From Hemileia vastatrix (lineage: Eukaryota > Basidiomycota > Pucciniomycetes > Pucciniales > Zaghouaniaceae), in assembly GCA_030280995.1 (NCBI GenBank), contig JASXTE010000002.1, positions 20,162,683-20,226,682 of the forward strand: 64,000 bases of DNA. The letters run 5' to 3'. The translations under genes were made by a program, and so were the position numbers. Numbering within the stretch: position 1 is the stretch's first letter; every line of letters begins with the position of its first letter. Positions 1-12,405 of this stretch are shown here, one piece after another. The notes under the pieces were generated by a model. That model did no database searches. It saw only the letters and a list, made by a program, of their open reading frames with translations, and was not told the DNA's origin.

Positions 1-3
1 GAA

Positions 4-1462
4 TAGTCAGTTGTATAGAAGATTTTAATGGTCCTATATGAATACTGTAGTTCTAATCCACTAAGTTGTAAAATATAATCAAATATAAAGGTCTCAGTAA
101 TATAATTCTCACTATTCTTATATATGGCTTAAAATCTTTATAGTTGGTAGAAAAATAGATTATATAAATTCAGATACTATTCAAAAGTCTTATAAAAGTA
201 CTAATTGATATGTATTGTAATTGATTTGGTTATATTGGTTAAATTGTAATGATAAAGAATGAAGAAATACAACCCAAAAACCTCCTCCTTTTATACACAC
301 TGAGTTCCCCAATGATTCCCTTGATGTACCACCCAATACACAGTTAATGACGCCTCTAAACAACTAATAGACATGCCCATCAACATTCCCAGTAACCCAT
401 GACATAATTAGAAGAATAACAACCGCCAAAATCCTGTAATAATAAGGGAAATCCATCAAAATTAAAGAAAAAGACAAAAAGAGAGTATATGCGTATAAAA
501 CAATAATATTAAAGACTAAAGGAGACTTTTTAAGGTTAATAATAGCTTAATAATAAGGGGGATTGACTGTAGAAATAATGGGGCTAATCCTGACATTATA
601 CTACATGAAATTCCCATTCAAAAATAACCAAAATTGACTGAGAAACCACCCAAAAACTTAAAAAAGAGCGTGAGATGTGGGGTAACTACATGCAGTTCTT
701 GGCAGGCGCTTGCACGGGTAAATCCTTGACTAAAATTAGGCGAATTTAAGCGTGGTGATGAAATAAAGTGCCAAGAGTGAGGTTATTAATGAAATTAGTG
801 CATATAAACAAGGTCAATGCATTATTAATTAAGCTAGGACACTAAATAAGCGCCTGTCGCCTATTTTAGTGTGTTTCCTCACAGTGGGCGTAGAATGTGG
901 GGTAATTATAGTGTGAAAAAGCTAACTTTGCTAAAAATGAAGCTATTCACACGGGAAAAAAGCAGGCAGTATGTGGCCAGTACACAGAAGCCATTTCTGG
1001 CATAAAAAACACCAAATTTGAAAAGTGTTATTTTTATGCATTTAAATAGCCAAATAAATAGTTCTAAATGAGCCCAATTGATCTGTCAAAGCGCAATTTT
1101 GATATTCTCAATTTTATAGCGCATATAGTCAACTTTTAAGTGAAATAAAGCGCATTTCTTGTTTTTTGCCTAAAACAATGAATATAACAGCTTTAAGTGT
1201 ACTTAAAAATTATGTAGCCTTATACTTAAGGTTCTTAAGATTACTTTAACATATTCCAACTTAATATTAAGTACATAAGACCCATAAAAGGTGGATATAT
1301 GCGTGTATATAAGGTGTTATAATGGCATTTTTTGTGTATTATCATAATTTTACTTATGTATACTATTTGTGTACTCTTATTTATTATTCCCATGTATAGT
1401 TCATGTGTTTAACATAACTTATAATTACTTTTTACTCAGTCCTGGAGATATACAGGCTGACA
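4..1462 (-). mobile_element. Solo LTR (TGTCAGCC class, ~1.46 kb)
   Basis: Read on the minus strand it begins TGTCAGCCTGTATATCTCC at 1462 and ends near position 4, where TAGTCAG looks like a mutated TGTCAG end. A TATAAAAGG box lies on the minus strand at about 287-295, as expected for an LTR promoter. The same terminal sequence occurs in the solo LTRs at 13996-15155 and 21377-22553. It interrupts the Gypsy-A 3' LTR: GTGAG at 1463-1467 would be the right target-site copy, but the left copy lies outside the window. No coding sequence is seen inside it. Confidence 0.6.
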
Positions 1463-1918
1463 GTGAGAGAAAAACCATTCCAAAAATAAGAATGTGCACA
1501 TAACAAAAGTGTGCTAAAATGATGTGTCAATAGATGATATTTAATTATTTGATATAGTTTAGAGTTCTCTATAAATGTCACATTTACTGTAAAATAATTT
1601 GAATTTAAATTTTGTATTTATAGAATTTTAAATTTTTAAATAAAGAAATTTGAATTTTTAGACTTCAGTACTTTCATATATTTTTATTCCTCTTTCATCC
1701 TGTTCTTGAACATGGTGTAAGAAAATAAAAATCTAAGGAACATTATTATTAATTTTAAATAATTACTAAACTTACTTATTGTAATTATTTAGTTCATTGC
1801 AAGTAATAAATAAGTAAATATAATATAATTAATAATATAATAAGAAATAAAAAGTGTGGCTTCATCTCAGTTAAATAATTAATTATTTTACTGGATAAGT
1901 CTAGTAGCCTGGCTGACA
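1463..1918 (-). mobile_element. Gypsy-A 3' LTR (visible part)
   Basis: It starts on the minus strand with TGTCAGCCAGGCTACTAGAC at 1918, directly after a polypurine tract, and matches 10108-10562 along its length. The LTR is cut at 1463 by the solo LTR at 4-1462; the rest should continue left of the window. Confidence 0.8.
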
Positions 1919-1930
1919 CTCCCTCACTCT
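1919..1930 (-). other. Polypurine tract of Gypsy-A
   Basis: The minus strand reads AGAGTGAGGGAG immediately before the TGTCAG start of the 3' LTR. This is the position and composition of the plus-strand DNA primer in LTR retrotransposons. Confidence 0.75.
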
Positions 1931-2084
1931 AAAAAATTAGGATAAAAATGCTATGATTTTTTCTTCTTAAATTTCTTTAGCAGAGTAGGAAGATTAGCTA
2001 TCTATTTTCTATGTATCCAAGAATCATATTCAGATAATTTATTCTTGAATCTCAATAAGTATTTTGTACCTTTCTCAGCAGTAA

Positions 2085-2477
2085 TCATCTGTTATTCAGA
2101 ATCTTATCAATTCCTGCTGTCTCAGTGATTTCATTAGGGGTTTTCTTTGGTCTTCCCCTCCTTTTTGGAAATAAATCACTAATGGATGTATGAGGCTTCA
2201 AAAGAGATATTGGAAAAACAGGATTTTTTCTTTCATATGGAGCATACAAGATAACTTCAACTGCATTATCACCAACCATTCTTCTGAAAACAAATGGACC
2301 TACAAATGGGTGTTTCAATTTGTAATTACCTTGTAAATTGAAGTGGACTGTAAAGATCAATACTTCATCACCCTTTTTAAAAGTGTAATTTTTTTGGGAT
2401 TTGTACCATCTTTTCTTCTCATATTCAAAGGATTTTTCAATACATTTTTGAGCATGACTTCTGCAAAGTTGTTGCAT
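2085..2477 (-). pseudogene. Gypsy-A integrase C-terminal region
   Basis: About 130 codons. They hold the post-integrase module usual in Gypsy polyproteins: a GDEVLIF strand, a KLKHPFVGPFVFRRMVG block, and NPVFPISLLKPH near the end, matching the family pattern of GPF, VG and HPVFHVSLLKP. A basic RRGRPKK stretch follows. In the intact ancestor this was continuous with the integrase core at 2492-3301; a stop and frameshift now separate them. It has no chromodomain, unlike Gypsy-B. The product would bind DNA and help target integration; here it is a remnant. Confidence 0.75.
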
Positions 2478-2491
2478 TTGAAGAAAATATC

Positions 2492-3301
2492 TTACACCAG
2501 GATGTAAATCAAATTTAGGTATTTATTATTTAGAATTTGGGCAGGAGTATTTGGAACATATCCAAGCCAGAGATCAAAATGCTTTTTCTGAGTAACAGAA
2601 TGAACAGTGGTATTATAATCAAATTCCAAACCAGGAAGTAAGGTAACCAAATCATTAGTAAATCTGTCATTGTCTTTGTATTCAAGGCCAAAGGCACAAT
2701 ACCTTCTTATCATGTACTCTAAAGTATTAATCGTTCTTTCAGCTAATCCATCAGTTTGGGGGTGATGGGCAGTAGAAAGTTTCAGATCACAACCACAAAC
2801 ATCCATCAGAGACATCCAAAATTCAGAAGTAAAATTAGGTTCTCTGTCAGAGATTATGGCTTTAGGAAAACCAGCAGTATTAAACATATGAGACCACCAC
2901 AAGAAAGATAATTCTTTAGTGGAAAAATCCTTGTGAGTAGGGATAAATTTACACATTTTTGTGAATCTGTCCACAATAAACCAACAAGAGTTATAACTGT
3001 CTTTCCCAGCAATGGGTGATCCTGTTACAAATTCCATGTTTATTATCTTCCATGGTGCATCAGGAGGTTCAATATGTTGCATTAATCCAGCTCTTTTACC
3101 AGTCAATCTTTTTGTTTTTTGGAAAGAATCACAGGTTTCAACATATAATTTGGTGTCTTCAGATGTAATAACCCACCAAGCAGTGTTCTTAATTCTGTTC
3201 ATTGTTTTTTCAAGATCAAAATTTCCAGCCAATATGTCATCATGACAAAACTTCAAAATGATTTCTTTCATAGAAGGAGGAATAACAGTAACATTACTCA
3301 A
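2492..3301 (-). pseudogene. Gypsy-A integrase core
   Basis: About 269 codons in one open frame. The N-terminal zinc-binding module is damaged: HDD is present, the second His is Asn (AGNFDLEK), and the second Cys of the CxxC pair is Phe (ETCDSFQ). The catalytic triad is intact: D in IVDRFTKM, D in IISDREPNF, and E in DGLAERTINTLE with 35 residues between the last two, which is the DD35E spacing of retroviral-type integrases. HHPQTDG is also conserved. Upstream comes RNase H and downstream the C-terminal module. The lost zinc ligands suggest it is non-functional even if translated. Confidence 0.85.
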
Positions 3302-3334
3302 CTTTCTTCTATAATATAGATATCCTTCATCAAT

Positions 3335-3957
3335 TTAAAATTTACCTTTTTCCAGAGCCTTCTGGTACTTTGGTGGAAGGGTTTTAATTAATGCATGTAT
3401 TGAAGCATTCTTTGGATCATTCAATATGGTGCATAACTTTTTTAAGTCAGTTCCCTTATCATATGAATCCAGAATAAGCTGTAATAGCTCTTCCTCCATA
3501 TCAACCACATATATTCCATGAATATGAACTATCTCATCTTCAGGAACATATGCAGGATTTGAGTCATCATTTGGCAAAGTTAACCTTGATAACATATCTA
3601 CATTTGAGTGAACAATACCAGCCCTTTGAATAATTGTCATTCTCCCTCTGTATTCTTGAACAGCTAGCTGCCATCTGAACATATGTCTGTTAGGTGTTTT
3701 CAAATTTAAGAGGATTTAACTGCACTGCAGTCAGTGACAAGTTCAAATTCATGATCATCCAGATAATAATGTAGCTTCTCTAGAGCCCACACTACTGCCA
3801 AAAACTCTAGTTGAGTGGCACCATATTTCAATTCACTATTTCTCAAGGTTCTTGAAATATAAAAAATTACTACTTCTGATACTTTATCATTTATCACTTG
3901 TTTTTGATGGAGGGCAGAATCAAGACCAATAAAACTGCCATCAGTGTATAAAAAAAT
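3335..3957 (-). pseudogene. Gypsy-A RNase H
   Basis: Two adjacent frames (about 3706-3897 and 3335-3703) give one RNase H domain. SRTLRNSELKYGATQLEFLAV carries the catalytic Glu and VTDCSAVK the catalytic Asp. The downstream frame holds RWQLAVQEYRG and HSNVDMLSRL, the usual end of the Gypsy RNase H and connection region. A stop after the VTDCSAVKSS block breaks it. This domain would remove the RNA template during reverse transcription. Confidence 0.8.
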
Positions 3958-4124
3958 GGTCGATTAAAGTCATGTAAAGCAAGAATTGGTGCTGACATCA
4001 AACAATGTTTCATAGTGTCAAAAGCTCTTTGTCTTTCACTGTTCCAGACAAAAGCAACATCTTTCCTAGTCATTTGGGTAAGAGGTAATTCTATTACTTG
4101 GTAATTTTTAATATACTGTCTATA

Positions 4125-4472
4125 TTACCCACACATTCTCAAAAAACTCTGGAGCTCTCTAACTGTGGTAGTAGCCTTCACATGTTGTATGGCTGCCACT
4201 TTGTTTTGGTCAAAACATATCTGTAAACCTGAGACAACATGACCAAGCACTTTTAAGGAATGAAAACCAAATTTGCATTTCTTCAAAGCCAGTGTCATAT
4301 TTATCTCATCCATTTTATGGAACACTTTACACAGGTGGTTAAGATGGTCTTCAAATGTTTTAGAGAATATGATAATATCATCAATATAAACCATCAGCCA
4401 TCCTTCAATAATTTCTTGATGGAATGTGTTATCCATAACTTTTTGAAAAACTGAAGGGGAATTTTTAAAGCC
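4125..4472 (-). pseudogene. Gypsy-A reverse transcriptase, 3' part with YIDD
   Basis: After the inserted solo LTR the RT resumes with GFKNSPSVFQKVMD, then MVYIDDIIIFSKTFEDHL with the intact YIDD catalytic pair, and LKKCKFGFHSLKVLGHVVS of the thumb. The upstream part (RMPF) is at 5289 and beyond. Removing 4478-5283 and one copy of the five-base target duplication rejoins the common RMPFG-KN motif in frame, so the insertion caused this break. Confidence 0.9.
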
Positions 4473-4477
4473 AAATG

Positions 4478-5283
4478 TGTCACGTGCCACATGACACTCG
4501 AGGAAAAAGCAGCTCATTAAATCAATAAAACAGAGGTCTAAATCCATACTCAAAGCACAGAAAGCGATTCTACCTAGCAACAGTGACTTCCCTTTGTGTA
4601 CCCACTATTCGAATGCGCTAATATAAACTTTAAATCTAAATTAGTCAATTTCTCAAAAGTGTGCTTAGGCTTTTCTTCAATAAGCAATGCACAGCACAAT
4701 AGTCAATGCAATATTCTGCTAAAAGGTTTATTAAGTATCTGTGGGTTATTAAAAGGGGTAGTGAGCATGGACAGGATGGTTAGTGGAGGATTAAAGGGGT
4801 AGCGGATGTTAGTGAGGAGGATCCAGGTGTAATGGGTGTAAATTTGAAGGTCTGTGGTGTGCGGAATGATGGATGGGTATGAGGTCAATGCAAGGAGGAG
4901 TAATAGATATAAAAGGGGTTGGATTTTGGTTTGAGGTTTCTTTAGAATTAAATTATAGAACGTATTTATAGTTAATAGTGGTAAAACTGCAAGTTAAATC
5001 ATTGTTATTGTACCTTTCCTTTTTTTCTCAATAATCATTTCTAAATCTAAATCTTTGATTGTTGAGTTTACAACCCTTTGTGAGATCTTAAGAATATTAG
5101 TATCACCTTAAATTATATTAAGATTCTTATTGAACATACCTCAAAGTAGTATCTCTTTCTTCGAGTCATTTTCGAATCACTTCCTCAAACATTCCCTCTG
5201 TACTTCAAAGAAGTTTCTAAACTTTTCCCTTCATCTCACTTTCAGGAACACCCTCAACCTTGTGCATAGGTCATCCGGTGACA
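4478..5283 (+). mobile_element. Solo LTR (806 bp) inside Gypsy-A RT
   Basis: It begins TGTCACGTGCC and ends GGTGACA. The five-base target duplication AAATG is at 4473-4477 and 5284-5288. A second copy, inverted and also 806 bp, is at 22582-23387 with its own duplication. A TATAAAA box followed by GGGG at 4908-4914 suggests the LTR reads on the plus strand, opposite to its host. It has no internal region, so it is a solo LTR left by LTR-LTR recombination. Confidence 0.93.
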
Positions 5284-5288
5284 AAATG

Positions 5289-5906
5289 GCATCCTAACAT
5301 ACTTATAAATACCCATATGAGTAGCAATCATCAGAAAATCATGAGTATTCTTCTCAACAGGTACCTGGTGATATCCCTTGTTACCATCCAAACAGCTGAT
5401 ATATTTAGCACCTTGTAGGGTATCATGTATAGAGCTAATTCTGGGTAAAGGATAGATATCATCAACAGTATAAGTGTTCAATGCTCTATAATCACCACAT
5501 AACCTAGCTTTATCTTTCTCATAAGAAATTAGGACAGGTGAGATAACACAATATTTAGGTGTTTCAACTACCTTTTCAATAATATTCATTTTTAAAAGAG
5601 TAGAGATATTGTCTTCAATATCTTTCTCTTTGTAGGAGAATCAGGATAAGGCTTCTTCTTTAAACTAGGTGGTATTTCAGTTAATGGGGAAGATAATTAA
5701 AGCTTCATTTCTTCTTTTACCAATCCTAATTAATGTGATCCATGAGCAAAGGCCATAGAAAATGATTTTATCAATTTAATGATGGAATCTTTTTCCTCAC
5801 CAGAACATTGTTCTCCAAAAGAAGCATTGTCAATTTCAGACACAAGGGGAGGCATTTCTTTTGTAGATTTTCCTTTATATTGAACTACAGAATTACATGT
5901 GTTCAA
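5289..5906 (-). pseudogene. Gypsy-A reverse transcriptase, 5' part
   Basis: The best frame (5289-5589) holds LCGDYRALNTYTVDDIYPLP, then YISCLDGNKGYHQVPV with the first catalytic Asp, and ends in VRMPF where the solo LTR enters. Positions 5590-5906 are the linker between protease and RT and contain stops in every frame I followed. Domain order and motifs are those of a Ty3/Gypsy RT. Confidence 0.85.
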
Positions 5907-7025
5907 TCATGGTGTTAATAATTTTCTGGGGGAGGAAATCTTAAATTTTCTCTTCCCATTCATCCCCATTGTGAAGCATTGGTTTGAAGGATCCAACTTT
6001 ATGCCATACTTGGTTAAAATATCATTTCCCACAATGAAAAAACTGCTTAAGTTATCACTTTTCATGACAACAAAATCACATATAGCTCTTACAAAACCAT
6101 GGTTATATTTGAAAAATACTGTGGCTTTGTATTTACCAATGGGGGAAAAAACAGATCCATAACCTCTCCAATTCTCAGAAATGATAGGCATAAGTTTTGA
6201 TTTATAAACTTGGTCCACTGAAGCAAGTGCTTTTTCAGATACTACACTTCCTCCAGCTCCAGAATCTAAGACAACCTCAATGTTATTTCCATTGATCAAG
6301 ACTGGTGCCTTGAGAGGGGCAATAATAATTGAGCTGTCCTCAAGGTTTTTTATGATCTCAGAATCCTCTACTGTAGATAAATCATTATTCTCATTATTAA
6401 TATTATACAAATAATGAATATCCTCTTCCAGCATTAAAATTTCCTGATGAGATTCATATGAAATATTGCTGGCACAATCACTTGAAGTATCATCCAGTGC
6501 TATTGTGTCATCAGCATGCTCCTCTATTTGTTCAACAAGATTGATCTTCTTGTCACAAACATGGCCTTTCTGCCAAGGCTTGTTGCACTTGAAACAAGTG
6601 TTTGTTGCATAATATTTGGGCGCAACAGGGTCAGAAGGTTTACCAACCTTTTCCAGAGGTTTCTGTTGGTAATTGGAGGGTTTCTCCAAAGTGGTTCTAG
6701 GAATGAATCTTCTGGAATCATACTTGTTGTTTAGAAGAATCTCATTACAAGTATTGATGAAAGAAGAAGGTTCTCTGGTGAGCTCAGTCCTAGCCACAAT
6801 CAAGTCTCTCAAAGACATTGGTTGTTTATAAAGAATCCTGTCCTTCCATAACTCAAACTCCATTTTTGGGTCCATTTCTCTCAAGATTTTTACAAGTTTC
6901 ATTAAGAACTCAATATTTTTATCAGTAGAAGAACTATATCTAGTTTCCTCATACTGCCTTTGTTGAGCCATCCTAAACTTGGAGCCCCCAAATTGTGCTT
7001 TAATTAATTTTTTCCAATCTTCCAT
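5907..7025 (-). pseudogene. Gypsy-A Gag C-terminus, zinc knuckle and protease
   Basis: An open stretch of 372 codons starting MEDWKKLIKAQFGG, which fits the middle of a Gag capsid domain. CFKCNKPWQKGHVC is a zinc knuckle of the CxxC...W..GHxC variety seen in plant-like Gypsy elements rather than the retroviral CCHC spacing. An acidic linker follows, then the protease with VVLDSGAGGSVVS (D-S-G-A active site). The frame change at about 7004-7025 cuts it from the rest of Gag; this may be an old programmed shift or simply decay. Confidence 0.8.
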
Positions 7026-8650
7026 GAGTAATCATTCCTATCCAGGAGGACAGATTCATACCACATTAGGGCTACATTGGTAAATAAAGATATTAACCTA
7101 GACACAATTTCCTCATCTGGAAGTTTGTAAGAGTTTTTCAAGTTATCAATTCTGCAAATTAATTGCTGCCAAGCAGAAGAAGAATCACCATAAAATGTTG
7201 GATACTGGTCAATTTTTGGCCAATTCTTTTGATTTGAAGTAGTCTCCTTATTACAAGCTTGTTTCTGAGTGAGAAGGAGCTGTAACTTCTCCAACTGGGC
7301 AGTAATTTCATAGTTTAATCCTTCTGTGAATGATCCAGGTACATCATCAATTTTTGATGGAAACTCAGTGATATCAACAAGCATTTCTGGAACTAATTTA
7401 ACTTTGCATGAACTAGGAACAGGTAAAATTGGGGTATTCTGCACCACATGTTCTTTCAAAGAAATTTCAGAAAACTTATGATCATGTAAAAATGAATTCA
7501 ATTTCTCTTCATTGGTTGTTAACCTAGTCTTCACTCTTGGAATACTAGATAAACTCTCATTTATGGTTGCAAAAGATAACTAGTTCTTATTTTGTAAAGA
7601 TGAATAATGATCACTCAATCTTTTTAAGTTCAACTTATGTCCCTCTAGCTCCTTACAACAGCTGGAAACAGTATCTTGTATTTTAGACAAACCATTTTTT
7701 ATATTTTGCCATAAAGCAACTTTCTTTTCATGAGTTACTTTGTAATTAAATAAATCATCAGAAACTCTCTGTAATTCACTCCTCAATTATCAATAACCCT
7801 GTTTAGTTAACAAACTATTAAATTTCTGAGTCAATTGCATGTTGTTCATAATATGACTTTGTTTAGCAATAATATCCCTCAAATATTTATCATTAATTTT
7901 AGCTACATCTGGAGTATTTCTCAATAGGGAAACAGAATAACTTTCCAGACTATCATAAAACTCAGGTTCAAGTGTCTCATCAATAATAGCCATATCAGGA
8001 TTTATCATTGAAGTAGCTATCAAAACCAAAGGATTAGAAACATTAGAATATTGAGCAATTTGTCTACTACTCTCAGCCTCTACTGGTCTCACAGTATCAT
8101 ATCCTCTTCCAGAATTACCTGAAGGAACTGAATCAGCAACAAGAAATGGTACTTGAGATTCAATAGAGGGGCTTACCATGGCTTGGGTAAGAATTGAATG
8201 TGATTGTTTTTTCTCTTTCTTCCTCCTTGATAAGGGTGAGGAGTTGGAGGGTTGAGCTTGTTGTTTATTGAAGGACCTGCCTGAGGTACTTGTGGTTGTT
8301 GTTGTTGAGACAGATAATCCCACTGGGTGTTCAGCCAATCCCACTTCCACTTTGAGACTTCCACATTTTCTTGTTTCTGGGGGGCCAATTGTGGAAGGGC
8401 TTTTGGGGGATGGGGAGGTTTCCTCTTCTCTTGAAGAAAGGATTCTATTTTTCTTACCTTGTCTTCTAGAGAGTCTGTTCTTGACCTCAACTTGAGATTT
8501 TCTGACCTCAACTCCTTGATGTGAGTGGAGAGATTGCTGACTTTCTGATTCAAGGGAATCTTCTTTATCTTGAAGCCTTTTGGAAGCTCTTCTGGAGGTT
8601 TCTTGAAGGCTTTTGATCCTGAGCAGTTGTCTCCACTAATATCTCTATCT
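7004..8650 (-). pseudogene. Gypsy-A Gag N-terminal region
   Basis: A frame from about 8350 to 7004 is interrupted by stops at 7787-7792 and 7580-7582. It is rich in Ser, Gln and charged residues, with coiled-coil-like stretches (NLSTHIKELRSENLKLR in an overlapping frame at about 8500). No catalytic motif is expected or seen. Its place just upstream of the zinc knuckle and its composition make it the Gag leader. The true start is unclear because of frame damage. Confidence 0.55.
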
Positions 8651-8929
8651 CTTGCATCTCCACATCCTGATTAATCCAGTAATTGATTCATTTGAGCCAG
8701 TTTTGTAGTAAAAGGAGAGCTTACAGAAGAAGCTTCATCATAATCAATTAAATCTAGTTCCTCATCACAGCCAGCAGAAGCACCTTGGTCAGTTATAGTT
8801 GTAATTAACCTGAGCTGAGAGAAAGAAACATTTAATCAGTTATTATTTTTACTTTATTTAAAGAAAAATAAGGAAAAAAATTCTAATATATAAGTAATTA
8901 TCATGATTTTGTAATCAACTTCAATAATT

Positions 8930-9400
8930 ATAGTATAATGTTTTTTGAGGACAAAAAATCAACTGAAATAATAATCAAAATTTTATTAATTAATTTAAAA
9001 TAACTTTATAACCAGGATTAAAATAAATCAACTAAAATAATAAAATAATTCATTAATTAGTAATGTAAATGTTGATAATTATCTGGACTAAAAGTCAACT
9101 GAAGAATTTAATTACCAGGACTTAATGTCAACTGAAAAGAATTTTAATTATCAGGACTTAACGTCAACTGAAATAATTTAATTACCAGGACTTATTGTCA
9201 GCTGAAATAATTTTAATATAATTATTTTAACTAATTTTTAATATAATTATTTTACTGACAGGAAAATTTGTCAACTGAAGCAATAATATAATTTTTTAAT
9301 TATCAGCACAGAGGTCAACTGAAATAATTAAAAAAAATAATATAAAATAATCAATTTAATTTTAATATTACTTCTAGGACTAAGAACAATATAGTTCTAT
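8930..9400. repeat. Degenerate tandem repeats in the Gypsy-A leader
   Basis: A core like ACCAGGACTTAATGTCAACTG recurs seven or more times with AT-rich spacers of about 20-40 bases. It lies between the 5' LTR and gag. No coding sequence is apparent. Confidence 0.65.
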
Positions 9401-9820
9401 CTTGGTCAACTTGGAAAAAATATATATATATTATTTACCAGGCACCTCCCTCTGTAAAATGTGAAACTTAATGCCACTTACAGAGTGCTGAGTAAAAAGA
9501 TATATGTAGACAATGAAATGTGCCAAGTTACCCACAAATAGTAATCAATATAATTACCACAAATATATATGGATATTTCCAATATATGAACCAAAGTTTT
9601 GGAGCGTGGTTTTATTCCCGGTTGCAGCAAAAAAAATAAGTCACATGGTCTTTGACGTTTGTCTTTTTCATCTTCCAATCGTCCTTACATATACCTTGAC
9701 GTCAAATGTCCCTCGGTTTCCAGCTTCAAGACAAAGATGCGCCATCAACGATTTGGAAAAGCCCTCAAGTATTGGGGGACTTCTTTTGGTCTAGAAGATT
9801 TTCGGTGGAAATAATGGTAT

Positions 9821-10562
9821 TGGACAGTGGATTTTGATGGTCTTAAAGTCAGGTTCGTATTTCTTATCTTATAGATTACTTTACTCAATAAAAGAGGTAG
9901 AGTTTATAAATATTATTATGTTTTATGTTTTTAGAACTAAATTATTGTAAATACTAAAGATATAAATAATAGTTATGAGTAATTTACATAATAAATGTTT
10001 TATAAAATGGTAAGTAATGAATGATGAAAACAACCCAAAAGAGAAGGCCTTTTATAGGCAAAAGGAGAGAGATAACGCACAGAGTTAACAACTATCCATA
10101 AGGGAGTGTGAGAGAAAAACCATTCCAAAAATAAGAATTTGCACATAAAAAAAGTGTTCTAAAATGATGCATCAATAAAAGATATCACATTATTTGATAT
10201 AGTTTAGAGTTCTCTTTAAATGTCACACTTAGTGTAAAATAATTAAAATTAAAATTTTGTATTAGTAGAATTTTAAATTTTTAAATTAGAAATTTGAATT
10301 TTTAGACTTTAGTACTTTAATATAATTTTATTCCTCTTTGATCCTGTTATTGAGCATGGTGTTAGGGAATAAAATTATAAGGGACATTATTGTCAAGTTT
10401 AAATAATTACTAAATTTAGTTATTGTAATAAGTTAGATTATTGCAAGTAATAAATAAGTAAATATAATATAATTAATAATATAATAAGAAATAAAAGGTG
10501 TGGCTTCATCTCAGTTAAATAATTAATTATTTTACTGGATAAGTCTAGTAGCCTGGCTTACA
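9821..10562 (-). mobile_element. Gypsy-A 5' LTR
   Basis: The minus strand begins TGTAAGCCAGGCTACTAGAC at 10562, one base off the TGTCAGCC start of the 3' LTR, and can be followed to about 9821. The inner boundary is approximate because no clear primer-binding site was found. The homologous LTR split across 42056-42405, 51346-51500 and 57583-57740 supports the extent. Confidence 0.7.
10050..10056 (-). promoter_or_regulatory. LTR TATA box (Gypsy-A)
   Basis: The minus strand reads CCTATAAAAGGCC, a strong TATA box about 510 bases into the LTR. The related split LTR has CTATATAAGGCC at the same place (51455-51466). Confidence 0.65.
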
Positions 10563-11504
10563 AAAAATTAAAAATAAAAAAAAACTTAAGAAAGAAAAGA
10601 AAAAGAAAAAGAAAAAAAAGGAGAATAGCAAAAAAAAAGAAAAAAGAAAGGAAAAGAAAAAAAAAGAAAAAAGACAAAAGACAAAAAAAAAGACAAAAGA
10701 TAAAAGACAAAAGACAAAAGACGAAGGACAAAGGAAAAAAGAAAAAAGACAAAAGAAAAAGGAAAAATGAAAAAAAAAATAAAAAAGAAAAGAAAAAGTA
10801 AAAGTAAAAGAAAAAAAAGAAAAAAAGGAAAATAATAATGAAAAAGAAAAGTAAAGAAAAAAAAGAAATGAAATGAAAAAAAATGACAAATGAAAGGAGG
10901 AAAAATAAAAAATAAAAAAGTAAAGAAAAAGAAGAAAATTATAATGAAAAAGAAAAATCAAAAAAGAGAAAAGAAAAGAAAAAGAATAGAAAAAGGAGAA
11001 AAGAAAAATAAAGAAAAAAGAAGAAAGAAAAAAGAAAAAATAGAAAAGAAAAAAGAGTAAAGAAAAAATAAAAAGTAAAAGACAAGGAAAAATGAAAAAA
11101 AATGAAAAATAAATTAATATAAATGAAAAATGAAGAAAAAATGAAAAATGAAAAAACAAAAAAGAAAAAAGAAAAAAGAAAAAAGAAAAGAAAAAGAAGA
11201 AAAGAAAAAAGAAAAAAAAGAAAAAAAGAAGAAAAGAAAAAGAAAAAAAGAAAAAAGGAAAAAGAAAAAATAGAAAAGAAAAAAGAAAGAAAAATAAAAG
11301 AAAAGAAAAAGGAAAAGGAAAAGGAAAAGAAAAAGAAAAAGAAAAAGAAAAAAAGAAAAAAGAAAGAATAAAAAAGAAAAAAGAAAAATGAAAAAATGAA
11401 AAAATAAAAATAAAAAAAGAAAAAAGAAGAAAGAAAAAAGAAAAATATAAAAAAAGAAAAAAGAAGAAAGAAAAAAGAAAAATATAAAAAAAGAAAAAAG
11501 AAGA

Positions 11505-11740
11505 AAGAAAAAAGAAAAAAGAAAAAAGAAAAAAGAAAAAAGAAAAAAGAAAAAAGAAAAAAGAAAAAAGAAAAAAGAAAAAAGAAAAAAGAAAAAAGAA
11601 AAAAGAAAAAAGAAAAAAGAAAAAAGAAAAAAGAAAAAAGAAAAAAGAAAAAAGAAAAAAGAAAAAAGAAAAAAGAAAAAAGAAAAAAGAAAAAAGAAAA
11701 AAGAAAAAAGAAAAAAGAAAAAAGAAAAAAGAAAAAAGAA
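11505..11740. repeat. Heptamer array (GAAAAAA)n
   Basis: An almost perfect array of the seven-base unit GAAAAAA, about 33 units, inside the A-rich tract. Confidence 0.9.
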
Positions 11741-12009
11741 AAAGAAAAAGAAAAAGAAAAAGAAAAAAGAAAAAGAAAAAAAAGAAAAAAAAATAGAAAA
11801 AATAGAAAAGAAAAAAGAAAGAAAAATAAAAGAAAAAGAAATGGAAATGGAAAAGGAAAAGAATAAAGAAAAAATACAAAAGAACAAAGAAAAAAGAGAA
11901 ATGAAGGATTTTAAAAGAAAAATGATAAAAGAAAAAGAAATGAAAAATGAACAGAAATGAAAAATGAAAAGAGAAAAAATAAAAAGAAATGAAAAAAGAA
12001 CAGAAATGA

Positions 12010-12405
12010 AAAATGTAAAAATAAAAAATAAAAAATAAAAAATAAAAAATAAAAAATAAAAAATAAAAAATAAAAAATAAAAAATAAAAAATAAAAAATA
12101 AAAAATAAAAAATAAAAAATAAAAAATAAAAAATAAAAAATAAAAAATAAAAAATAAAAATAAAAATAAAAAAATAAAAAATAAAAAATAAAAAATAAAA
12201 AATAAAAAATAAAAAATAAAAAATAAAAAATAAAAAATAAAAAATAAAAAATAAAAAATAAAAAATAAAAAATAAAAAATAAAAAATAAAAAATAAAAAA
12301 TAAAAAATAAAAAATAAAAAATAAAAAATAAAAAATAAAAAATAAAAAATAAAAAATAAAAAATAAAAAATAAAAAATAAAAAATAAAAAATAAAAAATA
12401 AAAAA
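12010..12405. repeat. Heptamer array (ATAAAAA)n
   Basis: An almost perfect array of ATAAAAA, about 56 units, with one short phase break near 12165. It has the same seven-base period as the GAAAAAA array 270 bases to the left, differing by one base per unit. Confidence 0.9.

Larger units (their letters stand above)
1463..10562 (-). mobile_element. Gypsy-A: decayed Ty3/Gypsy LTR retrotransposon
   Basis: Read on the minus strand the order is 5' LTR (9821-10562), leader with degenerate repeats, gag, zinc knuckle and protease, RT, RNase H, integrase, polypurine tract, 3' LTR (1463-1918, continuing left of the window). Gag-PR-RT-RH-INT is the Ty3/Gypsy order. Frameshifts and stops break the polyprotein, and a solo LTR sits in the RT at 4478-5283, so the copy cannot be autonomous. 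The two LTRs are clearly homologous but differ at many sites, so the insertion is not recent. Confidence 0.85.
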
